The notes under the pieces: model-generated
Database searches by the model: none
Told to the model about the DNA's origin: nothing
The model's input: only the letters and a program-made list of their open reading frames with translations
Shown: piece after piece, positions 34,292 through 45,156 of the stretch
Layout of the letters: each line of letters opens with the position of its first letter
Position numbering within the stretch: the first letter of the stretch is position 1
Translations under genes and position numbers: made by a program
NCBI RefSeq assembly: GCF_009017415.1
Contig: NC_092403.1
Coordinates: 3,162,001-3,226,000, forward strand
Origin: Aspergillus flavus
Lineage: Eukaryota; Ascomycota; Eurotiomycetes; Eurotiales; Aspergillaceae
Direction: 5' to 3'
DNA: 64,000 nt

Positions 34292-34695
34292 GATTGTTGC
34301 TGGTTTTGCTGGAAGGAAGTAGACAATTCACAAAAGGCAAGTAGGGTTTCTACAGGGAGAGGGTTTCTTACCGTGATGTCTCCAGCGAGCGGTTACTTCC
34401 GAACAACTGAGGGAACCAGCAGCACCGCAGAAGCAACTTGTTGAACCACAATGCAGATGTATCTCAATCTAGTATTTTCCCTAAAATTTTACAATCATTA
34501 GCAGCCAGGTTCTGTAACACTCACGGTAGGATGAATGTCTGACCTAAGCATCTGTGTCTATTGTATATCGTGTGTGCATATGTAAAAGATATATACCTCT
34601 ACAATTCGCTTAGGTTTGCCCAAGGAAAACTTGCTATCCTAGCACTCTCTATTCGAACCATGCAATGCCGTCTTCAGTAAGTACCTGATTCTCAC
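34292..34695. other. Intergenic, 3' of the O-methyltransferase
   Basis: 404 bp without recognisable features; promoter side of the DUF7079-like gene (minus strand) and 3' flank of the methyltransferase. Confidence 0.5.
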
Positions 34696-36264
34696 TTATG
34701 GACCCATCCAGTCAGCCTCAATGATGGCCATCCTCGCCCCAGCAGGCACAGTAACGCCCAAAAACCGGAACCGCTCATCCGCCTCCTTGAACAGCTCCCC
34801 CCACGTCTCCACATCTCTTTCTCGAGCGTTGTTGAACGCTTTCATAGCGATGTCCATGAACCTGAGAATTGTCAGCAAGACACTCACTAACACACACGAA
34901 ACAGATTACAAAAAGGTCAAACACATACCTCAAGTCCCGGTCCGCCTTAGGCCCCAGCTCCCCCGGTTCGGGAATACAAATATCATTAACAACCACCCTA
35001 GCCCCCTTCTTCAATGCCGGGACCAAATTTCTGAGAATTCTCACGCAATATTTGTCTGACCAATCATGCAGAATCCAGCGCAGAAGGTAAACGTCCGCTC
35101 CGTGGACAGGCTGAGGGGTCAGGAAGTCATGCGCCATACAGGTTACTCGATCCTGCAGGGACGTGGGCACGCGTGTAGTCCAGTCCGCGATCGTCTCTGG
35201 AAGGTCCTGGACGATACAGCGGATCTGGGGGTACCGGGAGGCAATCTCTGTGCTAACCTCGCCATGAGAGCCGCCGATGTCAACGATTGTGCATTCGCCG
35301 GTGCCGAAGTCGTAGTTATCGAGGAGATGAGATAGGTGGTAGGATGGGTGGAGGTGGGAGAAGCGCATGGCGGTTATGAATTGTGCTTGTCGACGGGGGT
35401 CGTTGGAAATCTCATCGAAGGGATTCTTATTTGTGTTGAAGGCGAGGGAGTAACCCTGTTATAGTGAATGGGGTCAAAATCATGTGTTCTGGTGGAGGAA
35501 CTGAGATAGTAGTTTCTTACCGTTTCATTGGGCTCTTCTGAACCGGGCCACTTCTCTGTCGCGTCGACTGTTCGTGTGAACGCGGGCCAGTATTCCTCAG
35601 CAATGTTAAGAAGCCAGGCCTCTACCATAGGATTGTTGATCAGGAGTCTGGAGGCTGCGGTGTGACCGATAATGCCTTTTTCGGGCTCATCGAAGACATG
35701 GCGACTGATGGCCACGCGAAGAAAGCGAGTGAGATCCTTAATGTTCAGATTCGTTGCTTGCGCGAGCTCTTCGAAGGTGATCGTGCCTTCGATAGGGACT
35801 TGTGGGGCGATCTTATAGCGGTAGATGTACTGGAGGCTAAGGAGAAACAATTGCTTGTACAAAGTTCAGATGGGGGAAAACAAGTGTTGCCAAGGTTGGT
35901 GAAGGGAGCTAACCTCGCCAGGGCAGCTAAACAGAAGCCCAAGTGGACCCAGGAGTAAGTGATGGAGCTCGTATGTCGCCTCAATGGCGGACTCCCTGGC
36001 ATCTGCTACTTCCTGAGGGAGTGGTTGGCGGGGATCAAGTCCATCACCATACTGGTAAGATGGCTCCGGGAGGTTCAGGGACTTTACAAAGTCAAGGTAA
36101 ACCTTGGTAGTGTTGTGGACTCTATCCAGTAATTGTGTAATGCTGCCTGTCGCGGCACTTTGCGATGAGAAGCGGGCCTGTATTTGCCCTAATGGCCGGC
36201 GGCACAATGAGCGCGAGGCAATTCGAACGGAAAAGGCCCGTACAGGCACATGGAAGTTTACCAT
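34696..36264 (-). CDS. SAM-dependent O-methyltransferase (COMT-like)
   Basis: Four exons on the minus strand: 36264-35914, 35853-35521, 35455-34929, 34861-34696; 458 aa, frames intact. The winged-helix dimerisation domain (ITFEELAQATNLNIKDLTRF, AASRLLINNP) precedes the class I methyltransferase core: IVDIGGSHGEVS (SAM loop), CIVQDLPE (acid binding the ribose), and LRWILHDWSD, where the His is the general base of caffeate-type O-methyltransferases. It ends with MAIIEADWMGP. The first 45 residues are Arg/Ser-rich without acids (VPVRAFSVRIASRSLCRRPL), which could be a mitochondrial-type leader or a mis-set start; the family core begins near LLDRVHNTTKVY. Likely methylates a phenolic hydroxyl of the product made by the neighbouring P450s (inference). 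Confidence 0.9.
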
Positions 36265-36677
36265 GTTCAACGATGAAGATAATCAATTGTTGAAAGGGTG
36301 AAAGGTAGTTGTCCTCTTGCCCACTGCTCTCCGAATGCTTCAATCTTATTGCGGCTATATGAGTGCCCATGAGGCAAATTATTTTTTAACCCCTAATATG
36401 TCTGTAAGATTGTGTAATTGTATATGTACAGCCCCGCTCGGACTTTTCCCCCCTGGGACCCGCAATATAGCCCTCTTGAATGGGATCTGCAGGGACTGGG
36501 CACCATTGTAGACGTGGAAACCCAGAGGGCCATGTCAGAGTGTACTAAAGAGCAACAAAAAAGCAGGTCATAATCCTTGTTATTGCAGTCATTTTTTATG
36601 ATTCGATTAACATCGGTTAGCGGTGTCTCCGATATGGACAGCCCTAACTAATCCCCGCGCGAAATGACCCCGCAGGA
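36265..36677. other. Intergenic; promoter of the O-methyltransferase
   Basis: 413 bp upstream of the minus-strand O-methyltransferase. No other feature recognised before the MFS relic starts. Confidence 0.5.
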
Positions 36678-37480
36678 TGGCGACTCGTGATTCTGATTGC
36701 CTGTCTATTCTTGGGGTCCTCCTTGATTGAGCTAGATACCAAAGCTATCAAAGTTGCTATTCCGCAGATCTTGCCGGAATTCTTCACGCTGAATTCATAA
36801 TGTGGCCTGTTACGCTTTTGAACTGTGACAGACGATGTTCTTCTGGGAAGTGCATGCACTCATCCAGCTGTAGTGGGCAGTATGCCATGCTCATTGCCAA
36901 TGGTTCACAGCCGGGCGGGCGGGCCATTGCAGGTTTAGGCCCTGCTGTGGTCACCATTATTCGCCCAGCCCTAATACTCCAGAAGCGGTCATTTTGTACG
37001 TGGAATGTTATCAATGTATTTGTGTTTGTGGTGTGTATCGAGCCTTTTCTGCGTGCTATTTCACCCAGCCCGTAAACTGGCAATGTGTTTTCTTAGTGTA
37101 TCTCTTAATAATTTAAATTCACCAATAGTAACCTACCTTCGGTGCTGTTGCTCTCGTCGGACACACGCTCTTTCTGACCTTGAGAATTAAAAGAATGATG
37201 ACCGCTCGATTCTCCTGCGCGTCGAACTAGTTAGCATGGATGTTTTGGGTTGCAATGACTTGATTGAGGCAGTATCCTGCCTAGTACTATTCAATCGTTG
37301 GCAAACCTTTCGTCGGTGTAGTCACTTCAACCTTGCTATTCGTCTCCAATCATTGGAGATACAGCGATTGCGCCCCAGTCTCGCTGCATGTCTTTCGCCG
37401 GGGGCCCGTATGCACATGTGCATTCATCCGTTTCGTTCTCGGGATAGCAAAGTACATACCTGGTGCGCTTCATACGTGTA
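36678..37480 (+). pseudogene. Relic of a 14-TM MFS drug transporter (N-terminal and middle part)
   Basis: Broken frames on the plus strand still read as a DHA14-type pump in correct order. WRLVILIACLFLGSSLIELD (36678) matches TM1. GGRAIAGLGPAVVTI (about 36915) matches the GRAIAGLG motif. SFCTWNVINVFVFVVCIEPF follows, then CYFTQPVNWQCVFLVYLLII (about 37050), where family members have the FT-x2-VSWRW-F-INLP motif. Next come MDVLGCNDLIEAVSCLVL (37236) and HVFRRGPVCTCAFIRFVLGI (about 37390). Stops and frame changes separate these blocks, so no product is possible. Positions are approximate. Confidence 0.6.
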
Positions 37481-38086
37481 TCTTCTACGTCTTCCTTAGT
37501 GATGCGGCAAGGCATACGGATTTCCCCGCTTCTTACTTCGAAGGCCCGCATCGTATCAGTCCAGTGCCAAGCGGGATTAATTTTACCCTGCTGACGATTT
37601 CGGAAATGCCTGCATTAGCCCCCAGTTGGAGCAGGCACTAGACGGAGGGGTCATTACGTGAGATACAGACTCTTCTTGTTTAAACCAACCTGTATAGGTA
37701 CCTAAAAAATCCCTCTGCGTAATAAGTCGTACTTGAATATACTGGTGGGACAGGCCATTAATCCGCAGCACTATTCTACTACGAACCGCGCTTCTCGCCT
37801 ATCAGGCTAGCCTCGGTCGTTCTCCAGTTCGCGACACTGGCTAATAATAACTGCGCCATGTCTATCTTTCTGGGTAAAGCGGTAATCATAGTACAATTTA
37901 AGAGTAAATTCACGGTCAGATTTCGGATCCTGACCGGGAAAGGAGGTTTAAAAGTCTGGGCGGAAAATCTGCAGATCTTCGCCTCAACCCTGGACGCACT
38001 GGCGGTCCCGCATGAGATTGGAGATGAGGAATTCATTAAAAGATGTATTTGGTCCGTGGTGGTGCCGTTTACCTTGGGATCAAAGT
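37481..38086. other. Stretch without supported gene
   Basis: The MFS relic may trail into 37630. An 79-codon plus-strand frame at 37858-38097 overlaps the stop of the rhodopsin-type gene and has no recognisable motif. Confidence 0.45.
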
Positions 38087-39361
38087 TCACTTTTTAGATG
38101 AAGTAACCACCTCCAAGTCGCTACGAACGTGCACAGCATCCATCGGCACAATCGCCGCATCACTTGTCTGAGACTCTGTGTCCCCAACATGGCTTTCCTG
38201 CGACGGGCCATGTTTTTTGCCCGATACGCCCAGTAGCGGGTTATGAGGTGTATGCTTGACCTTGCCAAATAGATGCTGGTTTTGTGAGGTGACGAAGAGC
38301 TGTCTGAATGACGCGATACAAGCAATAATGATCCCTATTGAAACTACATCAGCAAGAAGAAATTACATGGTAGGAGATAACACACCGGTACCCATCTCGA
38401 CGAAACTCCACAAGTACAGCCAGCCAATATCCACACTGCTGTTGAGGGAATTGTTGACGACTACTCGGATAATGGCGACAACCATAATCAGGATGGTCGC
38501 TGAGAACACGCTGAAAAGAATTAACTTCTTACGGAGCGAGATGCGGGTGTTCCATAGAATGAGAATAGGGATTGAGAGGACTTGATCTCGCAAGCAGTAT
38601 TAGCTCCATATCCGACTATTTCGAATTTAGATCAGATCAACGCACTCAAAATATCAGTGACAATATCCCCGGCACAGTTTGCCCAGAATGTGCGGTTCTG
38701 ATAATGGACATGATCGAGGTCGCTGCATTTGGCTGATTATAACCCCACGTTAGTCTTTGTCTTCTGGGCTGGACCAGATCGTCAAAGTTCTCACTGATTA
38801 TATACTCCATTCCGCCTAGGCTACACTTGTAGTCGACGTCGGCCACGCATGCAATATAGACGCCTCCAACAACCAGCATGACAACATACCACCAAATACG
38901 ATGGCTCTTGACCTTGGAGTTGAGGCGGAAGAAAAAGGACATGAATGAGAACTTGATGGCCCACAGCCCTGAGTAGAACATAATCGTCATGGGAGCTATA
39001 TATCGCATGAATGATTCAAACATAGGCAGAACTGCGGGGGTGTATGATTCCTGGCCAGTGCTGATCGCATACAAATTATAAAGCACTTGCCCCTGGATCT
39101 GCCAGATGATCGCATTGGTCAGCATGATGGCCCATGCGAGTAGCACGAAGATATCATCGACAAAGAGTCGACGGAATGAGGCAATCCGGACAAAGATGCG
39201 AAAGAGGACGAAGACAGTGTCAGTAGCCGTAAATGCCCAGAGCACGCCCTGTAACTCGGAAAGTTAGTGGCACAGACAATGGATGGCTCTGAATAAGTGC
39301 CAATCACCAGAAAGGCATGTTTGGAAATTTTGGCATGCATCATTAACATTGAATCTGCCAT
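38087..39361 (-). CDS. Rhodopsin-domain (PTH11/SAT4-type) seven-TM membrane protein, second copy in window
   Basis: Five exons on the minus strand: 39361-39308, 39248-38795, 38732-38646, 38580-38386, 38343-38087; 348 aa. Exon 2 opens with GVLWAFTATDTVFVLFRIFV; FVDDIFVLLAW carries the family DD motif. GLWAIKFSFMSFFFRL and the CSDLDHVHYQNRTFWANCAG loop with paired Cys follow, and WNTRISLRKKLILFSVF precedes the last helices. Intron 2 contains a GACTAAC branch site and gives the frame TKCSDLDH that the alternative acceptor does not. The tail is polar. It is not a close copy of the protein at 5282-6583. Ligand unknown; it is divergent from the third P450, so it may be co-expressed with it. Confidence 0.85.
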
Positions 39362-39914
39362 GATATCGGGGACCTCAGGGAAGAGAGGAAATGGACTATT
39401 AAGTGATGAGCGGAGAAGTGGGCTGGGAATGCGATAAATGGACTCGGCTATTTCAAGATAGTTAATTCCAATGCGATGGTAACGAGCTGACAGGAGCAGC
39501 GTTCAAACCCATGCTAATGCTCATATCACCCACATTAGATGGCTTATTGCTCCTCTTCGGCTGCATAAAAACCCGTCCCATTCCAGTGGGGGCCATTCTG
39601 CAGGCAGGGCGCCATTCAGGGTTATAGAGCCAGGCGTGACAGACGTGCTAATGCAATTACTATGCACAGACTATTACGAGGCAGTGCTGTCATCCATGCA
39701 TTGAGCCCCTCAGTTATGGTATTATGGGTGCCACCTGGAGCATTACCTGATTCGTGTCAATGTTTCAGGTAAATCATAATCTTCTGACTCGATCAAAACG
39801 GGACGTCTAATCGAGGACAGACTGCTCGTGCGTAGGCTAAATAGAGCGTAATGCCAGCCGCTTCAGGTGTCTCCAGATAGTCACACGGATGGAACCGATA
39901 TTGGCAGTTTGATC
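39362..39914. promoter_or_regulatory. Shared promoter of rhodopsin-type gene and third P450
   Basis: 553 bp between two divergent start codons. No coding sequence; no clear inverted repeat was found by eye. Confidence 0.5.
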
Positions 39915-41823
39915 ATGCCTGCATTCAGTCTTTCTTTGATTGGAATCGGGGTGGTAGCTGTGGGTACAGTGTGGGCACTTTGGGCTTTGACCAGGAAGTT
40001 GCAAGTCCCAAACAATTATCCCAACGCACCACGCAGCCTTCCATACTCAATACCATTCCTGAAAAGCACCATCCCATTTGTGCTCGACGGACTAAACCTT
40101 TTCCGCCAGGCCTCGTGAGTATTCACCCCGGCCAAAATGCGAACGAAGTAAGGGACTAACCAGCTGCCAGCCTCTATTGCCAGGATCGTTGGCCACTGCG
40201 GGTAGATCTTCTAAACGGCGAGGTCTATATAGTCCAAGGAGCTAAGAACATCGCTTCCATTTTCAGCACGCCCGGCCTTACAGTTACACAAGCATATGGC
40301 ATTGCACTGAAGCATTGCTTTGGGATGGAGCAGAAAGCCGTTGATGCCTATCTCGCTGATACCTCGGGCTCCTGGCATCGGCCCATTCCCGGCAGCCAAA
40401 CGCCGTGGCACGGACGTGTGAGTTACCACACACACGAGAACCTTGTTCAGGGCCTCTTAGGCGCAGGGTTGGACCCAACGACGGAGCGCATAGAACGGCT
40501 ATTACTTGCCTCTCTGGAGGGGGCCGTGTCAAGGACGTCTGAGTGGACGTATGGTATGGACTTGACCGAGTTCTTTGAGACCCATCTCGGGTCAGCGATC
40601 CTACAAGCCTTATATGGTCCGCTGCTGGTCACAAAGAACTCAGACTTCAACCGCAACCTGTGGCGGTATGATAAACAAATAATGAGACTAGCCAAGCGCT
40701 TACCGTCGTGGCTAATCCCCGAAGCCTATCGTCTGCGGGATGAGCTTCTCGGCGCTATCATGAGGTGGCATCAACAGGCTACTCTACTCTCAGAAACAAT
40801 CCCAAGTTGTGAAAGGACCAGCGGAGGTGAAGCCGATCCATACTGGGGGTCGGCGATGATGCGCGAAAGGAATAAGATGCTGTTGAGCATCGAAGGACAG
40901 GATGCCAAATCAGTGGCATCCACGGATCTTGGCTTCATCTGGGCGTATGCCTTGTAGTGTTATTTTGCTTGTCTTATTTACTGTCATGACTGACTTGTAA
41001 CTAGCTCTGTTACGAATGTGGTCCCATCTACCATGGCCCTTTGCACCCACATGTACCGTGATCACTCCCTCGTCGAGAATATCCGTTTAGCGGCGCTGAA
41101 TTGCATCCGGCCAGGGGCCACCTTGCGCTTCGACCTCAATAAGCTTGGGAAGCAGCCTTTGCTGCTCTCGATGTATGCCGAGACCTTGCGCTTTGGCGTA
41201 CAAATTCATATCCCCCGGTGCTCACCACATCAACCGCTTTCGGTGGCAGGAGTAACCATCCCACCTGATAAAATGATCTTTATCAACACAAGTCTCGCGC
41301 ACACTGACAAGTCCGTATGGAACACACGGAATGGAGAATATCCGCTGGATACCTTTTGGGCACAGCGATTCCTGATTGACCCAAAAGACGAAGGCAGCGG
41401 GCCTACAAGGAAAGAGTGTTCTCAGCCACTTGAATCTACTCCTAGGGGAGAGTACAAGAGGATGGATGGTCAAGGTTCAAGCTCAGGGCAATTTACCTTA
41501 GAAGGCCTCGATGGAAGCTGGATACCGTATGGAGGTAAGGCCGATTCAAGATTTATAAAACTTTCTACGGAAAACACTGGGCCGGCTATTGACAGAATGT
41601 AGGCGGACAACACGCATGTCCGGGTCGTATTTTAGCAAAGCGCATTATATTGCTCGCAAGCTCCATGATGGCTACCATGTTTGATATTGAGCTGCTGGCG
41701 CCCAATTCCTCCTTGCAGTTTGGGTCACCGCGCTTCGGATTTGGAGTCCGCAAGCCATCTGCGCAAGTGCCTTTTCGGATCCGACGCCGAAAGCCAGTCA
41801 ATCAAGATCCTTTTACCTGCTAG
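39915..41823 (+). CDS. Cytochrome P450, second CYP7/CYP8-like enzyme
   Basis: Four exons: 39915-40114, 40171-40953, 41005-41534, 41603-41823; 577 aa. The anchor is FSLSLIGIGVVAVGTVWALWALT and the hinge LPYSIPFLKSTIPF. The stretch WPLRVDLLNGEVYIVQGAKN fits the beta-1 sheet. Helix I, joined across intron 2, reads IWAYAFSVTNVVPSTMALCT, again without A-G-x-D-T-T. ExxR is YAETLRFG; the heme loop is YGGGQHACPGRILAKR, split at Gly by intron 3. Intron 1 acceptor 40170 was chosen because the next AG leads to a stop. Related in type to the P450 at 28680-30514 but clearly diverged. Substrate unknown. Confidence 0.88.
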
Positions 41824-42235
41824 GGTCTAACTATCGAATGTCCATAGCTGTAACTAGACTAATATAAATCTAACAGCGACCACCGCGTTTGTGGTACCGC
41901 TTAGTAACTGACATCAATCTGAATGTAGTCGTCAGAATAAATATAGTATCGAAACCGTAGACCCCCTCTATACTAGGTAGTTCGATTCCCATATGGTTGG
42001 TTCAATCCAGAAGAATATCAGGATCTAGGAGAAGAGAACATATATCCCTGTCTAGCCTTCTTTTTAGGCAGCTCAAATTCAGATGTCAGACACTCCTTGT
42101 TGACTCACCCCGTCGGCAAGCATCGCACCTTTATAATTGAAGGGTTCGAATTCGATTTTTGCGAGTTGTCTTTGATTCAGCTTGAGCCCTAAGCCAACAG
42201 TAGACCTGATACTTAGGCTATCAAGCCACGCATAA
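41824..42235. other. Intergenic stretch, nothing recognised
   Basis: 412 bp between the third P450 and the MFS relic; no features seen. Confidence 0.5.
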
Positions 42236-42876
42236 ATGGGACAGGCCGAGATATTCACACCCGCAGTTCGACAAGAATCCGATTTGGACAGGAAATCTAA
42301 CGTTACTGGAGGCTTCCTCCATGGCGCGGTCCTGATCTCGCTTCTGCAATACTTACCCTTGCTTTACCAAGCCGTACAGCTCGAAATGGCTATTTTATCC
42401 GCCATCTCCCTGCTGCCCATCGTCATCATTGATGTAGTGATTGCAGCGGCCTCCATGCTGATGGTTCCGTTGTTCGGTGGATATGTATGGGTTCTACGGG
42501 TTGGCTTGGATCATACTCACCCTGGGAACCGGCTTGCTGGCCCTGTTTGATGTGGGATCATCATCCTCCATGCGTCTCGGACTGCCCGTCCTTTGAGGAG
42601 TCGGTGTTGCCATTTTCAACACGGTCTTCTCAACATCCATGTCCGCTGACCCCTCTCCAGGACCCTGCCAATGCGGTTGCCTTCATTGACAAGCTAAGTT
42701 CTCTAGATGTTCCTCATGGAACGCTTGGCCCTGTCCTGAGAGTTTATCTAAAGTGCTTCCAGACAATATTTTATACGATGACGGACCTTAGTGGACTAGG
42801 ATTGGTGATTTCGATTTCCGTGAATGAGCTTGATCTCATGTCCCAGGAACTTGGAAATCAGCGCTTCGAGGAATAG
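42236..42876 (+). pseudogene. Relic of a 14-TM MFS transporter (C-terminal part)
   Basis: The reading begins in mid-protein: GGFLHGAVLISLLQYLPLLY matches the TM9 region motif (YLP-x-FQAV in relatives), then LLPIVIIDVVIAAASML. After about 42500 the homologous frame shifts (GWIILTLGTGLLALFDV) and shifts again before LRVYLKCFQTIFYTMTDLSG and a stop at 42876. There is no start, no N-terminal half, and at least two frameshifts. It overlaps in family position with the relic at 36678, so these are probably two different dead transporters rather than two halves of one. Confidence 0.65.
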
Positions 42877-43045
42877 TCGGAAAAGCAGATGCTCATAGCT
42901 CCACAGACTCAATCGTAACCTACTTTTGGGCTGGTGGAGAACATCTTGCAAATCCTCGATCGTCCCCTGGAGATCATTCAACCCCGAGTGCAATGGCAAT
43001 TTAATATAATTCTTGGGATGACTGTTAACTGAATACATTTCCGTT

Positions 43046-43400
43046 CTATCTCCGTTTTGTTCTCGCCCATCGCATGGATGACTTTTCCCCGATCAGGAGA
43101 TAATCCTCCGTCTCCATCTCGGCAGGGATAGTCTGCTTCATGTTCCCACGTTCGTGAAAGGGCCATTTGTTGCTCCCAGGTGTGATGCGGGTTGCGCCAT
43201 TGTCATCCATGAAATCGTAGAAGGTGAAGAGGAAATTGATCTGTCGCTCTGTGCATGGCGTATAGGAGATCGCGGTGCAAGACCTGGGAAGCATTGTTCG
43301 TCACGTTGGTCGTATCTCCCACAACGCACTCGAGGAATTTACGGATTTCTCCCTCCCGGGACTGCTTCGCCATAGCCTGACCTCTCCCCTCGATTTGGCG
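43046..43400 (-). pseudogene. Relic of a PhyH-type 2-oxoglutarate dioxygenase
   Basis: Minus-strand fragments in two frames: SQVLHRDLLY (the Fe-binding H-x-D of the PhyH family) and, after a frame change near 43260, FYDFMDDNGATRITPGSNKW with the family-typical NGATR-x2-PGSHKW block and IPAEMETEDYLLI. The distal Fe His is not seen and a stop closes the frame at 43046. No start codon fits. It is a separate family member from the intact gene at 45708-46867. Confidence 0.6.
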
Positions 43401-43468
43401 ATGCAGCGGCACAAATGCCAACCACCGAGGACCCGCCAGCGCTCGCTCGTTAAGCACTCCTATCCGTG

Positions 43469-43800
43469 AAAAGGGTCTCCCTGAAGCAGAATGGCAAGAA
43501 CTCCTAGCAGCCAAGAAGGTGCAGGATATGCAACGCGCAGAAGGCCTTGCCACGAGGGACCGCCTCACTCATCAATTGCAGGCCGCCGCCGCCGCCAACG
43601 ACACCATCAGTCCATCATCTCCGTCCAGCGGACGTGGGGGTGCAGCGAGCGAGGCAGTCCGTAATGAACTGTCGGCTGTTGAGCGACGAATGCAGGATGA
43701 TGAGAGGGTGCAGTATACGCTTGCGACTATGAATCGGTGTGTCAATGGGTATTGTTGGGTGAGGGTTGCCGGGGGGGGGGGGGGGCGTTTGACGATGTGA
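43469..43800 (+). pseudogene. Unidentified coding relic ending in a G homopolymer
   Basis: The plus strand has a long, codon-like open reading with Ala/Gln/Glu-rich character (LPEAEWQELLAAKKVQDMQR, then RRMQDDERVQYTLATMNRC). It looks like the end of a real protein, but no start, no upstream domain and no family could be named. It overlaps the antisense PhyH relic only at its edge. A run of 15 G at 43771-43785 interrupts the end. Confidence 0.3.
43771..43785 (+). repeat. G homopolymer of 15
   Basis: Uninterrupted run of 15 G, the longest G run in the window. It may be a true unstable tract or a sequencing artefact. Confidence 0.9.
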
Positions 43801-43973
43801 GGGAGGGATGCATTACGTTAGTATGGATGAGTTGAGAGGGAGTCTTTTATAATCTGCTAGGATGACATTGGATAGGTTGTGTCGGTATTGATTATGGGGG
43901 CTATCTTTCTGTTACTTTGAAATGTATGTACCAGTATAGACTGCATTTGACTTCAAATCGGAACTTCGAGTCT

Positions 43974-45156
43974 TCAATGATGATTGATCACGCCTGCTAT
44001 CCAATCAACGGCTGGGAGCATCACGTTGAGATGAATATCGTCACCCGTGTTAGCCCCAATATCAAATGCATGGTGCGCTCCGTCGACGATATGTTCCTTG
44101 TGACGGAGTCCTTGACTGTCGAGACATTCGGCCAGACCAACTGCATGTGCGACTTCAAAAAACTCGTCTTGACTTCCAAGGATCTGGTACGTTGGGGGAT
44201 AGGCAATCTGCTTTGCAAGATGCAAGGGACCTAATGTATATTTCGTTAGCAGATCGTTATATTAAGCATACCATTCTCAGGCAGCGAGGGAAACTTACTG
44301 ATGCCATCAATCTCAAATTCTTGCGCTTCTCCCTTTTCCGGCAGTTGCCATTCTATAGTGCTGCCATCAGGGCAATGTCGAATCAAACCGCGAAGGAGAA
44401 ATTCAGCTACCAGTCCTCGACGGAAAATTTCCGCTCCAACCTGTTGCCTTGGATTGAAGACGAAATCTTTGAAACTCTTCGGAGGTGGTGTTGAGGCTAT
44501 TGGGCGTTCCATATCAACTACCGAACTGATACGTTCCGAAGTGAGTTCTGGCACATCAACTGAATTAATGGTCCCCCCTTCACTAGTTGAATTCGACGAA
44601 GGTCTGTTGGGCCATATATAGAGAGAATTGCGGCCGGCTTCTGGCTCCATAATTTCGGCTGATTTTGTGTTATGTCCCTTTCTGTGCATAGACTGGAGGA
44701 AAATGCGAGGCAGAGAGAGGGGGTCAAGAACTTACTGTCAACAGGGCAAGTAATGCACCGGCCGATGCACCGGCGACAATGACATCTTCTATAGAAGTTC
44801 TCGGCCCATTCTGGCTTAAATGATTCGACAGGCCTTCATGCATCCATTTCGATAGATCGCGAATGTCTTCGAGTTGGCCGGATATAAAGTCCGACTCCGG
44901 TAGGAGTCTTGTAATTTGCAGATGCCACGACGTATTGCTGAGCAAGAAACTCGTCGAAAAGAGGTCGGCAGTACTCGGTGCGGTCTCCGCCGATCCATCC
45001 TCCGCCGTGAAGGAATAGAACAGCTGTGGTCGTGTCTTTATATGGGAGATTGTCGGGAATGAAAACATCCACTTCGAGCTTCAAATCACGGATGGTCTTG
45101 TAGACGTATGTCTTGGCCCCGGGAAAAGGAGGCGGGGGTTGTTTGAAAGATTCCAT
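43974..45156 (-). pseudogene. Alpha/beta-hydrolase (HSL/esterase-like), frameshifted
   Basis: Minus strand. ATG at 45156 (MESFKQPPPPFPGAKTYVYK), then VLFLHGGGWIGGD (oxyanion HGGG), QYVVASANY, LLPESDFISGQLEDIRDLSK, VAGASAGALLALLT (nucleophile G-x-S-x-G), ILSIYGPTDLRR, NPRQQVGAEIFRRGLVAEFL, and after an intron (44271-44231) YPPTYQILGSQDEFF and VDGAHHAFDIG (catalytic His). A one-base insertion near 44909-44910 breaks the frame between ANY and LLPES. A second pair of opposite shifts displaces the IYGPTDL segment (about 44570-44650) and then returns. Intron 1 is 44735-44693. All catalytic residues are still readable, so decay is recent, or the sequence has indel errors. Likely role: ester or lactone hydrolysis. 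Confidence 0.72.

Noticed and set aside
37858..38097. Plus-strand 79-codon frame overlapping the rhodopsin-type stop
   Set aside because: No recognisable domain and overlaps a supported gene on the other strand.
36678..42876. One MFS gene split by insertion of the rhodopsin-type and P450 genes
   Set aside because: The two relics overlap in family position near the YLP-x2-FQAV region, so two separate pseudogenes are more likely.
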